Below, in pieces: positions 50,701-63,110 of a DNA stretch of 64,000 bases (position 1 is its first letter; every line of letters starts with the position of its first letter). The position numbers were made by a program, and so were the translations under genes. The notes under the pieces were generated by a model. The model saw only the letters and a list, made by a program, of their open reading frames with translations, did no database searches and was not told the DNA's origin. Source of the DNA: Cymbidium sinense (Eukaryota; Streptophyta; Magnoliopsida; Asparagales; Orchidaceae); assembly GCA_021442155.1 (NCBI GenBank), contig CM038216.1, positions 159,263,983-159,327,982 of the forward strand, in the 5' to 3' direction.

Positions 50701-52735
50701 TCATTTTGAGTAGTGGTGGGAAGGAGAGTTTTGAGTAGTAGAGGGAATGAGAGTGAGTGCCCATGTGCTAGGTGAGTGCATTTGGTGATCCAAGTGTCCA
50801 ATTTTCATTGGAGGGGTCAATTTGGCCTTGGCTTGGGTCATGACCAACCCAAGCTCATTGGGTGATTTTCATCACCTCCCTTGGTGCCCATGTGGATCAA
50901 TGGAAGGATGTCAAGTGGCCTTGAGAGAGAAATGACCAATTCTAAGTGAATTTGGTCATAGGATACCCTTGACCTAAGGAAAATGGTCATTTGGCCAAGA
51001 TTTTAAATTAGCATTTGAAATGATTCAAAAATGGGTTGGGCCAAATTTCAAGTGATTTGGAGTTGATTTGATTTTAATTGGTTCAATTTGAATTATTTAG
51101 GTCAAGTTGGGTCAAATTAGGTTGACAATTGGTCAATTGAAACCATGGGTTAAGGCTAAGTTCAAATGATCATTTGGCTATGGGTGTTATTGGTTTGGTT
51201 CAATTTGGTTTAGATTTGGTTCTAGTTCATTTAGGTCAAATGGGTCAAGGAAAATTTGACCCATTTTAGGTTTGGTCATGCAGGTTGGTTTAGGCTTGGT
51301 TGATCATTGAAATGTATTGCAAGCTTTGGTTTCAATGAATTTTGATTTGGTTTGATTTCAAGTTGTTTGACCTTTTAGGTCAAGTTGGGTTCATGGTCAT
51401 TAGGCAGTTGATCTAATTGGTCAATTGAGGCTTTGGTCAAGTTCAACAAGTGATTTGGAATGAATTTGACCCTTTGGTTTCAATTTAGCTTAGATCAAGA
51501 TTTGACCTATTTTGACTTTTTAGGTTAATTTGGGTCAACTTAGGTCAAGTGGTCAATTAGGCTTGGTTTGGTTTAATTGATGGCTTGATCATGTTCTGTC
51601 AGTGATTATGGATTGATTTAGATCAATGGTTTCAATCAATTTGGCTTATTGAATTTTGGCTTGTTTAGGTTTCATTTGGGCTAAGTGTTGACTTGGTCAA
51701 AGGTTTTGACTTGGTTTGACCAATTTTAGTGATTGATCATTCTAGGATGATTGTTGCTCACAATGTGAGGCTTAGATGGGCTTAGTTCAATCCAATTTGG
51801 GTTGGTTTAGAATTTGGCTCAAAAGATCCTTTAGGTCACTTTGTGAGCCTAAATGGGTTAATTGGTTTGATCAAGGCTTATTTTAAGTAAGGTTGAACTC
51901 ACATATGGACTTATGATGGAAATATAAATCCAATTGCAAGTGATTTGGAGTCAAATGGGTTTTGGTTCATTTGGAAATTTCAAGTCAAAAGGATGAACAT
52001 GGGTTTGGCTTGGGTTGATTTTGGTTTGGTGATTATAGTTCATGTTTATATTTGTGTATGTGATTGAGGGAGATAGTTTGAAGAGAAAATCCAAGGGTTT
52101 GGATTGATTTGAGAATATTTGGCTAAGTTCAAGATTTGACTTGAAAGAGTACAAGTTGGATTTTGGTTTAACTTTGGGTTTAGTTTTGGTTATTTGAATT
52201 TATACTTATTTATATTTGTGAATATAAATGAGAATATAAAGTTTAGAAAATCTTTTGAGTTTATAGTGATTTGGATTTGGTTTGAGCTAAGTTCAAGGAT
52301 TTGACTTGAAAGAGTATAAGTTGGATTTTGGATAGATTTGGATTTGAGTTTTAAATTGATTTTGGTATTTGAATTTATATTTCATTTATATTTTTGAATA
52401 TAAATGAGAATATAAATGGGTTATGAAAACCTTTGGAGTTTGGAATTGATTTATGATTTGAGAAAATCAATTGAGTTGGAATTGATTTAAGGTTTGATTT
52501 GAATTTGAAGTTTGACTTGAAAGAAGGAAGTAAGGATTTGGTTCAAACTATATGGTAGGCAAGTCCTCCTAATACCCTAAGGCATAACCTATTCATATGA
52601 ACTCTTCTTAAGTCTAGGGTTAGGTTAAGTTTTCACCTAATCAATAGAAGTGTCTTAAGACTTAGGAACTAGTGTCTAGAGCAATCATGTCTAAGATGGA
52701 GAAGTTGAAAGCTCACTCCAAAAGTGAGGTCAACA
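47714..52735 (-). repeat. 3' LTR of the Tat-like element (copy I, 5.0 kb)
   Basis: Plus-strand start TGTGATGTTTTATTTT, end AAAAGTGAGGTCAACA. Compared with copy C it lacks about 2.2 kb (equivalent of about 11170-13370, including the 245-bp modules), with the break near 49330. It has the GC-richer module (49750-50700), the word-repeat tract (51000-52150) and stem-loop units near its plus-strand end. Short frames here (49751-49936, 50194-50397, 50437-50634, 51951-52154) are not genes. Confidence 0.8.
52200..52410 (-). repeat. Stem-loop tandem units in the 3' LTR
   Basis: CTTATTTATATT / AATATAAATGAG (52205-52232, one G-T pair) and TCATTTATATT / AATATAAATGA (52382-52407, 11 perfect pairs, TTTG loop), about 176 bp apart. 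A third, decayed form is at about 52039-52066. They are homologous to the units at 38567-38940 in copy G. Confidence 0.75.
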
Positions 52736-55271
52736 AAGGGCTCCCAATAGGTGTGGTGTGACTGAAAAGGCATACTGCTCGTGTTGGTGTTGACCAAGAT
52801 AATCAACAATGCTTGAATGATCGTAAGCGTGAACAGAAATGATCTACTCCTAAACTGAGGTGTAGAAGGAATCAAGAGCTTCATGCAATGCAACTTCACT
52901 TATGTTAAAGAAATAAGAGAGTGAAGGAGGAATCCACTAGGGATAGCAGTGTGAGCCCTCCACTAGGGGAAAAGTTCAAGTTATCCACTCGGGATAAAAA
53001 GGTTGTGAAATCCTCTGGGATTAGAATTTGAGTTCCAGTGGGGATGAAAATGTGAACCCTCCATTAGGGGAGCAAGTTCGGGTTGGATTGAATTGATTCC
53101 ACTAGGGAAAATGAAAAGATTTACATCTCACTGAGGAGAAGTTGATTGATTTGTTTGTTTAATATGACTCCACTAGGGAGGTTGATTGAATTTATTTTAG
53201 ATTTTAAATTTTGAATTTTGAGATGGTCCCTGGTTTGTGATGTACATAGTAGGACCATGTCTTAGCCTACTTAGATTTACCAATCAAAGGGGTAGTCTAC
53301 AACCACATAGTAGGACTATCCAACCAAAGGAGTTGCCTTTCAATGTGCTACTAGGGAGAAAGAATTGCAGATGTACATCTTCCAAAGTAGGGATCAAGGG
53401 GTGATGGGTTGGTACATTGAATTGAACACCTAAGGCACGAGTGAATGCTAGAACTTAAATCACCAAAGATAGTCAAAATTAATTTCATTTTTTAATTATA
53501 TTTGATGGATCCCATCGATTTGATGGACTGCGAGTAGGGGTATGTCACCGGCTAAAATTTACCAATCCAAAGGGAGTAGTTTCCAGTAGGGGAGAACTAT
53601 CCAAAGGGGTGCCTTCGGTTGCAATGGTTAATTCAAGGAAGAAAGCATGGGGGCTCACATCTTCCTAAAAAAAACCACTAGGGTGACACATTAGTAAGGT
53701 AACATGTCAACTTGACTTAGAGCTGCCCATCAGTTTGTGATAGTCATGCTAGAAAGAACGTGTAGTAGGCTTACATCTTCTAGAGCGAAATGACCGCCGG
53801 GGTAACCTGTTTGGGGAAAAATAGATTGAACCTATTAGAGAGAGTGTTAACACGGGACTTATCTCTACTCAAGAGTAGTCAGATAATTCCTATAGGGAGT
53901 TCTGCTGACACTGCCCTAAACATAGGATGTCTACTTGGGAAAGGGGTCGTTGGGGGGCTTGAATTCCTAATCCACAAGTGAATAGATTTATTTGTTTGTT
54001 TGTTTATCATGGACCCTGCTGATTTGTGAGGGATCGCACTGAGAAGAAGCTTATATCAGCCTAGATTTATCTCAGATTTACTAAACCAAGGGAGAATCTG
54101 TGCATCCGTTGAACAAATTCTCCAACCACAAGGATGGCTATAAGGAAAGGGATACTGTTCAATCCAAGAGTAACCCGGGTAGTGTCTAAGTGGGGTCACA
54201 AAAGACGTGATCCAAATAGAGTGCCCTCGGGGAGGGGCCACTAAGGGCTTTATCCAAAACCCTGGAGAAGATAATGTCTATAGGAATTTGATGGCCAACT
54301 CAATGAGAAAGTGCGGGGACTCATATCTATCAAACATGGTGTATCCACCGTGAGTCACTATCGCATAGAACATCAACCAACTTAAGGTGCCAGTCGATTT
54401 GCGACAATCAGAAGAAAGCATCGGGGACTCATATCATCCTATAGTGGAACTGATTACCCAGATAGTCTATCTTTGGGTTGACAGGTGCAATCTGACCTAG
54501 GGAGATTACTAAGTGAATGCCACTAGGAGACTTATACCAACTCATAAGTAGTCAAGAGGAAAGGAGCCACTAGGGGACTTATCCTAAGTCCTTAAATATA
54601 CTCAAACTAGTCAGTGCATGATGACTAGTTCAAGAAGAAAGCATGTAGGCTTACATCCTCTTAAATAGAGTCAACATGAGGTAGCTTACTGGCCACACAG
54701 TGAGGCCTACTAAACTAACAAGGTGCTCGTCAGTTGCAATGGTCAAGTTAGGAAGAAAGTGTGGGGACTCACATCCACCGGACAAGTGATCCCTGGGGTG
54801 ACATAATAGCGACATAGCATGTCAGCCTGACCTAGAGCAGCTAATGAGTGAGTGTCAAAGGGGGCTTGCTCCCACATCAAAATTGCCCGAGATAAAAGAT
54901 ATGTGTTTGTGTTTAAAAGAGGAAAGGATGTTGCTTGATCTCTATCCTAAAACACGCTTAAGAGTTGATAAAATGGTGCCATGAATGGTAGTTCTGATTC
55001 CACCAAGAAAGGATGTCGCTTGGGTTCTCTTATACCTAACTTAGTTGTGCTAGTTGAAGTAGGATGCCTCTTGGGTTCTCTCACACCTATTCTAGTAGCG
55101 CTTGGTAATCATGTTCAATTTTTGTTCATGTTATGAAAGAAAGATAGATGTCTCTTGGGTTCCTATACACCCCAAACATGTTGTGGTTTGCAAATAAGCA
55201 ACAATGCTTAAAAGAGAATATTTTGATGAATTAGAACCAAATTTTTGAAGATAATTATTTCAAACATGATC
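52736..55271 (-). repeat. 3' non-coding region of the Tat-like element with degenerate tandem repeats
   Basis: Lies between the pol stop and the 3' LTR. Three repeat themes are seen. First, CCACTAGGGGA-type words from 52930 to 53200. Second, a ~55-bp core ending in GAAGAAAGCATGGGGACTC or similar, with ACATCTTCC-like tail, at about 53609, 53722, 54280, 54387, 54609 and 54722, often 105-120 bp apart. Third, GGATGTCGCTTGGGTTCTCT-type words at about 54915, 55010, 55055 and 55140. Frames at 53790-53981 and 54056-54241 lie within the repeats and are not supported. Long repeat-rich untranslated regions here are known for the lineage. A polypurine tract is not clear (GGGAG near 52741-52745 on the minus strand). 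Confidence 0.65.
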
Positions 55272-56600
55272 TTATGGATAGTATTTCTTCAAATAGAGCC
55301 CATTGATTGGAAGCATCGGGTGTTCCCCTTTACAATCAATAAGCTGATAAGATCCTCCTCGTGGGCCTTTTCTATTACAACATGGCCTTCGCAAGTGGGT
55401 TCAAACTTACCTCCCATCTTTTGATTAGAAATAATTGGTCTCCTTAGAACTAAAACAAGCCCTCCTACTTGAACTAGGGTAGACCAACTTGTTGTGAGCT
55501 TGAATCATCTTGGCTTTGTACTGAGGTTTTGCATGCAGGTGTCTCCTCCAACCTTGAGCTCTTTAACAACTTGGCATTCTATATAGTGATTTTTTACTAC
55601 CCATTGCTATCCATAGTGATTGGAGATAAACTTCTAATGGTAGCAGATTGACCCATACTAAGGAGAATAGGGTAGATTGGGTTGGAGTTCTATATGGGTG
55701 CGGTATGCCCACAAGGCTTCAACTAGTCATGCCACTATCGCTTTTTTGTCATCGTGTTTTCTTTAGTATCTGGATGAGAGTTTTGTTGAATGCTTCTACT
55801 AAGCCATTCACCCTAGGATAGTAGAAAGTGGAGTATCTCTAATCTATACCATGTCTCCTGGCAAAGCTATTAATTTTGGTGCTTTTGAATGCATACCATT
55901 ATCGATATAATTCAGGCACCAAACATATATGATATGGTTCCTAAAAGTTAGCACATGTAGAAGTGACCTCTTTGAGTGGGATTACCTCCGCCACTTGGAA
56001 AAGTAGTTGGCAGAATGATACCCTTGGAAGAAGGAGGATCGATAATATATGTTGGTACACTCAAACATGAAATGTAAGATGTAGAATGTTGGGTGGTTGA
56101 TGTAGGACCACACATGTACACAGATGGAATCTCTTGCTACATTCATGTAGTATATAATCATCAGGCCGGTATCCTAGTCTCTTGATCTTTGCTTTCATCT
56201 TCGGAGATTGATGTGCGCATAGACTGAATGTACCGGTCATGATCTTATGGGCTTCATGTTTTTAAAACAATGTAACCACATTTGATCAAGGACCATTATA
56301 AGGTGCCATCCATGAGAGCATAGGAGAGAGCTCTGCTTCATCTATTGGGCTTGTGATTTCTCTTGAGGTAGTTTGCCTTTAGTCAAGTAATCTATGAATG
56401 GTTGCTTTCAATCCAGCTCCTTATCCTTTTTAAAAACTGCAACCTCCCCTTCAAGAGAGTAGCTCTTGATAAGTTCAGTGTCAATAAGGGATATGACTTG
56501 TCTATTTTGGACCTTTATTGGAATGGACTCATCTTCTGGACATGCCAATTCTTTGGCAAGTTTGGCCAAAACATCTCTCCGAGGAACCTTTAGATTTTGG
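55272..56600 (-). pseudogene. pol: Ty3/gypsy pol remnant: end of RNase H and integrase (Tat/Ogre type)
   Basis: Integrase would insert element cDNA into chromosomes; this copy is broken. In minus-strand order: VPRRDVLAKLAKEL (56545-56587), the usual end of Tat RNase H; a decayed H2C2 zinc finger (HSVYAHQ about 56205-56225, IKRLGYRPDD about 56160-56187, then RFHLC where a Cys is Phe); DPPSSKG and VAEVIPLKEV of the core; IDNG with the catalytic Asp codon at 55901-55903; YYPRVNGLVEAFNKTL with the catalytic Glu codon at 55794-55796. There are 104 nt between the two codons, i.e. the D-35-E spacing less one base, and the frame changes there. The C-terminus GSYQLIDCKGEHPM, INGLYLKKYYP and stop (55272-55274) is well kept. 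Several stops and frameshifts are present. Confidence 0.85.
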
Positions 56601-59600
56601 AGATGGAATTTCTAAGTGATCTTCTGGGATTGACTCTATTGAATAGAATGACAAACCCAAGAATTTTGATATCAGAATCCACTTTGGGGTTCATTTTGAG
56701 TTGAATTATCTTACATTTGAAAACTACTCTAATCAAGAGATAGTCTTCATTTTTTTTGCTTTTGAATAGATCATCAAACATCTTAAACTTATGATGAATT
56801 TCATTATCAGTCATGTAATTGCATTTAAGAAAGGTATGACCTTATAATAATATTATATGAAAATGTCTTTCATCCTTGAGCCATGTGATTTTTAAGATGA
56901 CCCATCCATGAAGGAGAATACTACATGAGGTGGTGATGTCACCATAAATTCTTATGGAGTGAAAATTCATCTAGGACATGCCTTAGTCCTTAAAAATGCA
57001 TGTATAATATTTGGCCATTCTTTTTTCAAGAGGAATCAGCTAACCAGTAGGGTATTTTTTTCATAAAGCATTGATCTTTCTTGACTTTGAAAATGCAGTT
57101 GATTTCTAATTGCATCAGGAGATTCTTCATAGGGTAGTGTAGGGCTTTTACCTTTTGTGGACTATTCAAAATGTGCATCTCTTCATAGCTCCATGAAGTC
57201 CTTAAACTTGGATGATAACTCTAAGTCATTGGCTTCTTCATTCAATGAGAGCATATATGTAGCTTAGATCTTCTTCTTAGAGATTGTTTCTTTTAAGCTT
57301 GTGATAGTTGAATGAATTTCTCTTCAAATTCTTGAGTCATCTTTTGATTTGAAGATCTTGATCATTTGAAGTTTAAACACACCTTCATGTTATTGGTTTG
57401 AGAAGATCCTAGAATCCATGATTGGTGACAAAGCTATAACCATCATCATCTGACCTTTCCTCTAGTCACATTGATTTGCATCCTTTGTTGTTCCATAGCT
57501 TCTCAATATCTACATGTGACCATGTACCAAGGAATGACCTTTCTTTGAGATTAAAGACACAAAAGATTTAAGGTAATTCATTAAATCTTTAATAGAATTA
57601 TCTCAAATTCATGCCTGACTTTGATTGATCCATTGAATCTTTGGTTGACATCCATGGAAGATGAATAGACCTTTTACCTTCAACTTTTTTGAAAGAAAGT
57701 GAGGATGAGCTAAGTTCATAGTATGATTTTCATAATCCACATGAATAGGTAGGTTTCTTCTCATATATCTGATCTCTTGAAAAATGGATTTTTTATCTCA
57801 TTTGACATGATATTTGATTCATCTTCTAACTTGATGCATGGAGGAAAATGGAATCATCTTGTTCCTATCCAAGACCTCTTCAAAGAAATGAATGATGTAT
57901 TTGATCAATTATAAACTTGGCCTCATCTTCAAGTCATCTTTTTTTAAAATTTCACTGTAGCTTAATCTTTTTCATTGAATCTCTCATAAATTGATCTTTT
58001 TATGAATCTCTTTTAAATAAAACTTTCAAGCTTTAATATTCATATTCTGAATCCAAAACCCTAAAATGAATCACTTTAGATCCCTTTGTGATGTAAGATT
58101 GTGCTCCATGTCCCAAGAGAAGATCCTTTTGAATGATCACCTTTGAATGTGCTCCTCTTTTATCTCTAAGAATATCAGGGCCATGATTAATGATTCCCTT
58201 CTCTTTATAGAATACTTCCTATATCTTAATTGTAACTTTCTTTAAGAATTTTCATTTTGATCCTCCTGCATCTCCATGTGATCCATGGAGAAGCTTCTTT
58301 CTTGGTACCAATGACTTAATGAATACCTAATAGAACCTTGATTTACAATGATCTCTTACGATTAGTAAAAGATTCTACTTCTTATCATTTCATTCTCCAT
58401 ACCCTCATGAGATGATTCCATCTTTTCTAAAGAATTTGAACTATAGTATTTAGAAAAGAAAGTCCATTTGAAAGAAAGGATGGAATATTATTATTATTAT
58501 TAAGACTTGAAGCATAAAAAGTAGAATGGATACCCATTGAAGTAACATGATGAAATTGAGCTTTATTTCACATTTATTAGATTTAAAAGAAGTACATAGT
58601 AGAAATTTAGTAAGTAATTTTTGATGCCCTCATCTTGTCCTGGAAGAGAAGAACTAAAGTGAATGTCTAAAGTAATAACTATTAGAATGGAGCTACTCTT
58701 GGTGGTTTACTTGGCTATCTCAGTATGGGCATTCAATTTCCCACTTTCCCCAGTTATCTTGGTTCGAGAACCTTCCTTGATGTTTTGCCTTCACAAGTAA
58801 AATTTTTTAATTTTAGAAATAATCATTTTAGAGGTTCGGGATAAAAAAAATATCCCAACCTTCTTTTATTTTGAGAGGATCACTTGTATCCTAAGTTATA
58901 ACAAAACCAGATGGTTGTTCCATATTCTTAAGGATAACAGTTACGATTGATCATCTTTGGCTTCTTAAATGTAAAACAATCCTTTAAAATATGCCTAGAT
59001 GATGGTAGGAAAAGTTAGATATTCCTCTACTTATAGCTTTCTTTGCTCCAGCTAAAATCGGTTTCTTTAAGAGGTTGTTAAAAATTTTTTGACTCCCTCT
59101 TAAATGAATAAGTTTTGTTTAATTTATCAAAGAGTGGTGGATGATATACATGGATATATACATTGTTGAGTATCAAAACATGAATCCTTGGATTTCTTGT
59201 GGTAGATATGCAAGTATGGTAAAGGGTGAAAGTGGATTTGTGCTCATCTCATCTAATGACTTTTGGCTTCTTTTATCTAATCTGCTCTACCCGCTTCTTT
59301 AATAGGTTTTTTTGGCTTTAGCCATGGTATCTTGAGTGTTGTTTGGTTTGTAAGGCCTTGTTGATTAGCTTTCAAATTTCTTGATGATGAAACCTTCCTT
59401 TAAGCATGGATCCATGAATATTCTTTAATAAATTTCAATAGCATATTGTGAAAAGGGTTCATTTATTTTAAATTTTGTATAAATATAATGAGGACTCAGG
59501 TGTTGTTGTCTTTGAGAGATCAGGTTACCCTTGTGAGCTCTAACAACCTCTTAATGAGTTACTCCAACTCATAAAAATTTTAGAATCATGAGTTGGTGTA

Positions 59601-61470
59601 GATCAAAGGCTATACGCTAAATTATTCAAACAAAAAAGATGGAACAATAGTGCATTTTCACCATTATTGGTTCAAGTGCTATATCTTTGTGAGGGTTATT
59701 CCTCTTCAAAACTCTTGAAAAGGCACAAAACCTTAGGATATTGATAGCATTAAATTCCTGGTAGGTCTACCCTTTGGGGATGAACCACCTGGGCTTGTGT
59801 AGAACTTTTTTCACTTGTTCAACCATGAGTTTGATATCTTTTTCTTGTATGAAAGTACTATCACTTCTATTCAAGCTATGCTACCTCTCTTTGGAGGTGA
59901 ACTCTTGGCTTGATTAGATCTGCTTTTACTAGTCTCCATAATGGTATGTGTTACTGGAGCTTGATTTTGAAGTGTTTGAATTCAAGAATATTCCTCTTTT
60001 ACATTTATCAATGAATCTTTTGTTAGTTATTGAAGGAGTGTTGGGTCAAATGGTACCATCTTACACACCTTCAAACTCTGATCAAGGATAACCTCTATCA
60101 ACCATATATACCTCAGTCTTCCATAAATCATCTTGGGATGATAACCTTCTCCTCCCTGAGTTAATCATACCCAATTTCTTTCTTCTGAGATATTTTGATA
60201 TCATGAGGAGAACTTGCAGCACAAATGATGAGGTGCTTGTAGGATCATATTCATGAATAGAGATACATCTAACCTCCCAGTTCTTAGCTTCATATGGGTG
60301 AGTGTTGCTCACCCGGAGATCACCATGACAATATAATGTTCCTCTCCCTACACTTCATATCCATGATCTCTTGGTGAAGGTGGTGATGGCATGACTATGA
60401 TGCTGAAATCACCACTCCTATTCACCACAATGAAGTAGGTGGTGATAGCAGCTCTCACCCTCATAGATGTATTTTGTGGACCATCACAATGTGGCTTTCT
60501 TTTTCACATCTTCCCTCTTGGCTTTGATGGAACTTTAGAAGATGGAACTTCATAGCAATCACGTGGAACATTGCATGGAGATATGTGACTCCATGGGGCT
60601 CTCCCTCATGATGGGTGTACCATCATCAATCTTTGTGGCCATGGGTAGCGCTTGTCAGGAGAAATCTATGAGGAGGCGTTGGTCTAACCCTTTGCCTCTC
60701 TCTTCTAGTAATCTGCACTGATACCAGACTCTCTAGCCTCTGAGGATATCTTAACTTGTGAGAAGTATGCAAGATCAAGCTTTCACCATCATAAGCACCA
60801 ACTTAGCATGAATGTCTAAGGTAGCATATGACCTCCCTCCTATCTCGAAGGTGCCTCAAAATGCATGTGGAGGTGACATTGTAATCCTCGACATCTTCCT
60901 CTCTCTGACGGAAAGAGGATGGAATTAGTGAGAAAATAGGAGACTACTCTGGGTGACTCCTTTACCAGGTGGACAAATGTCTCATCTCCTTGGTCACACA
61001 TAATGTTGCTTTATCTTTGACTTTTTATGGGGTTTTGATGCAATACGAACTAAAAATCATGGGTAGGGAAATTATCAAACAGGGTAGCCTTCATGAAGAA
61101 CCCACATACTTATCCTGCATGATAGAACATATTATGAGCATAGTGAGTTGTAGTAACTTCTGACCTTCCTCTTTAGTAGAAACTCAAAATCTAGATCTCA
61201 TATGATGACTCTTGGATCACCACATTCTATTTGTGGATGGTGGCTTGTCGCCTCCAAGTAATCCACTCTTCCTCGAAGTGTATCAGGATGAGAGTCTTTG
61301 GGGGAGGCGGCCATCAAGCCAAATCCATCCCAAAGGAAAGTGAACACTAGAATCCATTTCTTTATGAACTAAGTAAAAAGGCGATGAACTGGTTGAATCA
61401 ATTTTTAATGAAACTCAAATCAAATTTTCTACTTTGGTATTTTTAACTTTTTTGAAAATTTATTTTGAGT
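56601..61470 (-). other. Gag-pol-length interval, coding content not recognised
   Basis: The position fits gag, protease and reverse transcriptase of the same element, and the sequence is less repetitive than elsewhere. I could not find the RT YVDD box, the protease DTG or a gag zinc knuckle in any minus-strand frame. Minus-strand frames at 56590-56814 and 60082-60312 have no confident match. Either the coding part is very decayed or non-homologous DNA has replaced it. A TGGTATCAGTGC on the minus strand at about 60722-60733 resembles a tRNA-iMet primer site but is out of place. Confidence 0.4.
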
Positions 61471-61474
61471 TTGA

Positions 61475-62645
61475 ACCCACTCTTTTTGAATATGTTAAGT
61501 GAGGCTCTTGATTTTAGAGAGATTTTTTTTGAATAAAATGAAGGAGGGATTTTGAATTTTCTTGAGTTTTAGAATCCAAATTTAATAAATTTGTATGTTG
61601 AATGGATTCAAATATTTTGGAGAGGTTTTATACTTTGATTGGTTCATATTTGAATTTGATTTTATGTTTGGAGACCCTTTATTTAATAAATTTGAGTATG
61701 TTAAATGGAGATCAATTGATTTTGTTTTATATTTGATTTTGGGGTTTACTCATTTAACAAATTTGGGTATCTAAATGAGATGTTTCAAAATAATTTTCTT
61801 CTTTCTTCTTTTCCCATGTGTATCATGTGTGAATTTAACAAATCTTTACTTAGCAAATTTGTATGCTAAATAAAGCCCAATCTAATCTTTTATTGATTTT
61901 AAAAATGGGAACTTTACTTACAAAATTTGTGTATACTAAATAAAGCCTAAGTTTGTTTGATTTTTGTTTTGATTTTTTGTTATTTTTGAAAGGAGGGATT
62001 TCTATTTAACAAACATGGTGTGTTAAATGGAATCCATTTTCTTTTGAAAATGAAACTTTCACTTGACAAATTTGGGTATATTGAAATTCCAATGTATTTT
62101 GATTCATGATTGTTTTTGAAAGTAGATTTCATTTAACAAATTTGGGCATGTAAAATGGAAGTCAATTTTTTATTTTTATTTTTCAAAGATGAAAATTTTG
62201 TGTTTGATTATTGCTTTTTTTTAAAAAAAAAGAAGAAGGAATTCCAACTTAACACATATGGAATGTGTTGAGTGGAGTTTCAAATGGTGTGATTTTATTT
62301 CTAAATTGAAACCTCCATTCAACAAATTTGGGTATATTGAATGAAGATGTTTATTTTCAAATTTGTGCTTTTTGGAAAAAGGAAAGAAACTCTAACTCTA
62401 ATATATATAAGATATATTGAATGGAGATTCAATTTTGTGATTTGATTTTATTTGGAAATGAGAACTCCATTCAATAAATTTGTGTATATTGAATGAGGAT
62501 GTTCATTTTCAAATATGTGCTTTTTGAAAAGGAAGAAACTCCAACTTCAACATATGTGAGATATATTGAATGGAGTTTCAATTTTATGAAATGATTTTAT
62601 TTGGAAAAGAGATCTTCATTCAATAAATTTGGGTATATTGATATA
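61475..62645 (-). repeat. Tandem array of ~13-15 imperfect inverted repeats (stem-loop units)
   Basis: Units 65-110 bp apart, each with a dyad around AAATTTGGGTA or a related loop. Dyads: 61575-61606, 61679-61708, 61749-61779 (CTCATTTA/TAAATGAG), 61845-61874 (TTAGCA/TGCTAA), 61912-61945, 62004-62028 (ATTTAACA/TGTTAAAT), 62127-62160, 62248-62272 (CTTAACACAT/ATGTGTTGAG), 62316-62343 (CATTCAA/TTGAATG), 62397-62421, 62468-62495 (CATTCAATA/TATTGAATG), 62537-62578 and 62615-62641. Arms differ between units but stay complementary. From about 62248 the units alternate between two types with a ~150-bp higher-order period. In element sense the array lies 0.5-1.65 kb after the primer site, in the untranslated leader. 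Confidence 0.85.
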
Positions 62646-63110
62646 AAATGTTGATTTTCAAATATGTGCTTTTTTGAAAGATGACTTTTCTTTAGTTAGC
62701 TTTGAAAAGATCCTACATGTAGCAATCTTGAAGATTGTTAGATGAGGTTGAGTTATATATATTTCATGAAAATTTTTGTGCAAATATTTTATTGTGTGAA
62801 TTTTGTAAAAGTGCTTTTGAAAAGTAATATATATTTTTTTATAAAGGATTTATTCTTCTTTATTTTTGAAATGAGCTTTTACCTTACCATAAAGATGGTA
62901 AAAATAAGGTCCTTAGTCATCTCTTTTGATTTTATTTTCACCTAATGAGGGACTAGGGTTTTAAGACCTACATGGGTGAGGTCCAAAAAAAGGATGTTGG
63001 GCTTAACTTAAGAATGAAATGAAATGAGTGAAAAGAAGGATAGTCTAAGACTCATATGAAATACTATCGATACTTGGACACAATGATCATTTACCAAAGT
63101 GGGAGATTTT
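62646..63110 (-). other. 5' leader of the Tat-like element, no feature recognised
   Basis: Sequence between the primer-site-like stretch and the stem-loop array in element sense. A 67-codon plus-strand frame (62742-62945) is AT-rich and antisense to the element, and is unsupported. T-rich runs near 62840 are the only low-complexity feature. Confidence 0.4.

Noticed and set aside
61475..62645. Stem-loop array as a CRISPR array
   Set aside because: Repeats are imperfect, spacing varies from 65 to 110 bp, spacers are themselves related, and the setting is a plant retrotransposon leader.
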